From an uncultured Eubacteriales bacterium (GTDB lineage Bacteria > Bacillota_A > Clostridia > Christensenellales > Aristaeellaceae): a stretch of 6,316 nt of DNA. Below the pieces are notes generated by a model that saw only the letters and a list, made by a program, of their open reading frames with translations, was not told the DNA's origin and searched no databases. The position numbers and the translations under genes were made by a program. The stretch lies in NCBI GenBank assembly GCA_902766515.1, contig CACXEB010000036.1, positions 1 through 6,316 of the forward strand. The letters run 5' to 3'. Below, piece by piece: positions 6,304 through 6,316 of this stretch. Each line of letters begins with the position of its first letter. Position 1 is the stretch's first letter.

Positions 6304-6316
6304 CGATGGGATGGGA

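Larger units (their letters stand above)
5935..6316. other. Gene-free right flank
   Basis: This 382-bp stretch has no convincing gene on either strand. Positions 5935-6060 are the leader and promoter region of the GH127 gene. Positions 6061-6110 are purine-rich with nothing I can name. Positions 6111-6316 hold the two repeat copies, the linker between them and a final hairpin. The heptamer CGATGGG occurs just before copy 1 (6100-6106) and again after copy 2 (6304-6310), so a further unit may begin at the right edge. Confidence 0.7.

Overview
The window is G+C-rich DNA carrying five complete genes and one gene cut by the left edge. There are two transcription units facing each other and a non-coding right flank. 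The set of genes suggests a high-GC member of the Clostridia (Firmicutes) from a gut, rumen or other plant-polysaccharide-rich habitat. The reasons are strong GGAGG-type ribosome binding sites, a DUF6171-type small Cys-rich protein (a family I associate with Clostridia), a VanX-type dipeptidase, and cytoplasmic GH51 and GH127 arabinofuranosidases. This taxonomic call is an inference. No rRNA or other marker gene is present.

Left unit, plus strand, positions 1-3966. The order is: the 3' part of a membrane-anchored protein with a beta-rich extracytoplasmic domain; a VanX/DdpX-type D-Ala-D-Ala dipeptidase; N-acetylglucosamine-6-phosphate deacetylase (nagA); a GH51 alpha-L-arabinofuranosidase; and a small Cys-rich putative zinc-binding protein. 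The gaps are 10, 9 and 19 nt, and the last two genes overlap by 8 nt. This is very likely one operon whose promoter lies left of the window. Its first part fits salvage of cell-wall material (D-Ala-D-Ala and GlcNAc-6-P). Its second part fits release of L-arabinose from imported plant oligosaccharides.

Right unit, minus strand, positions 5934-3967. This is a single GH127 beta-L-arabinofuranosidase gene. It has its own well-formed sigma-70-type promoter (TTGACT, 17 nt, TACAAT), an inverted repeat over the -35 box, a second palindrome further upstream, a GC-rich hairpin in the leader and a good ribosome binding site. The two units meet tail to tail with no base between their stop codons. The two arabinofuranosidases cover both anomers of L-arabinofuranose, and neither has a signal peptide, so both probably act in the cytoplasm on imported oligosaccharides.

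Right flank, positions 5935-6316. I see no convincing gene here. It holds the GH127 promoter region and then a repetitive, hairpin-rich element with two imperfect direct copies of about 57-59 bp, about 116-118 bp apart. The element continues to, and possibly past, the right edge. This element and the promoter architecture are the least explained parts of the window.
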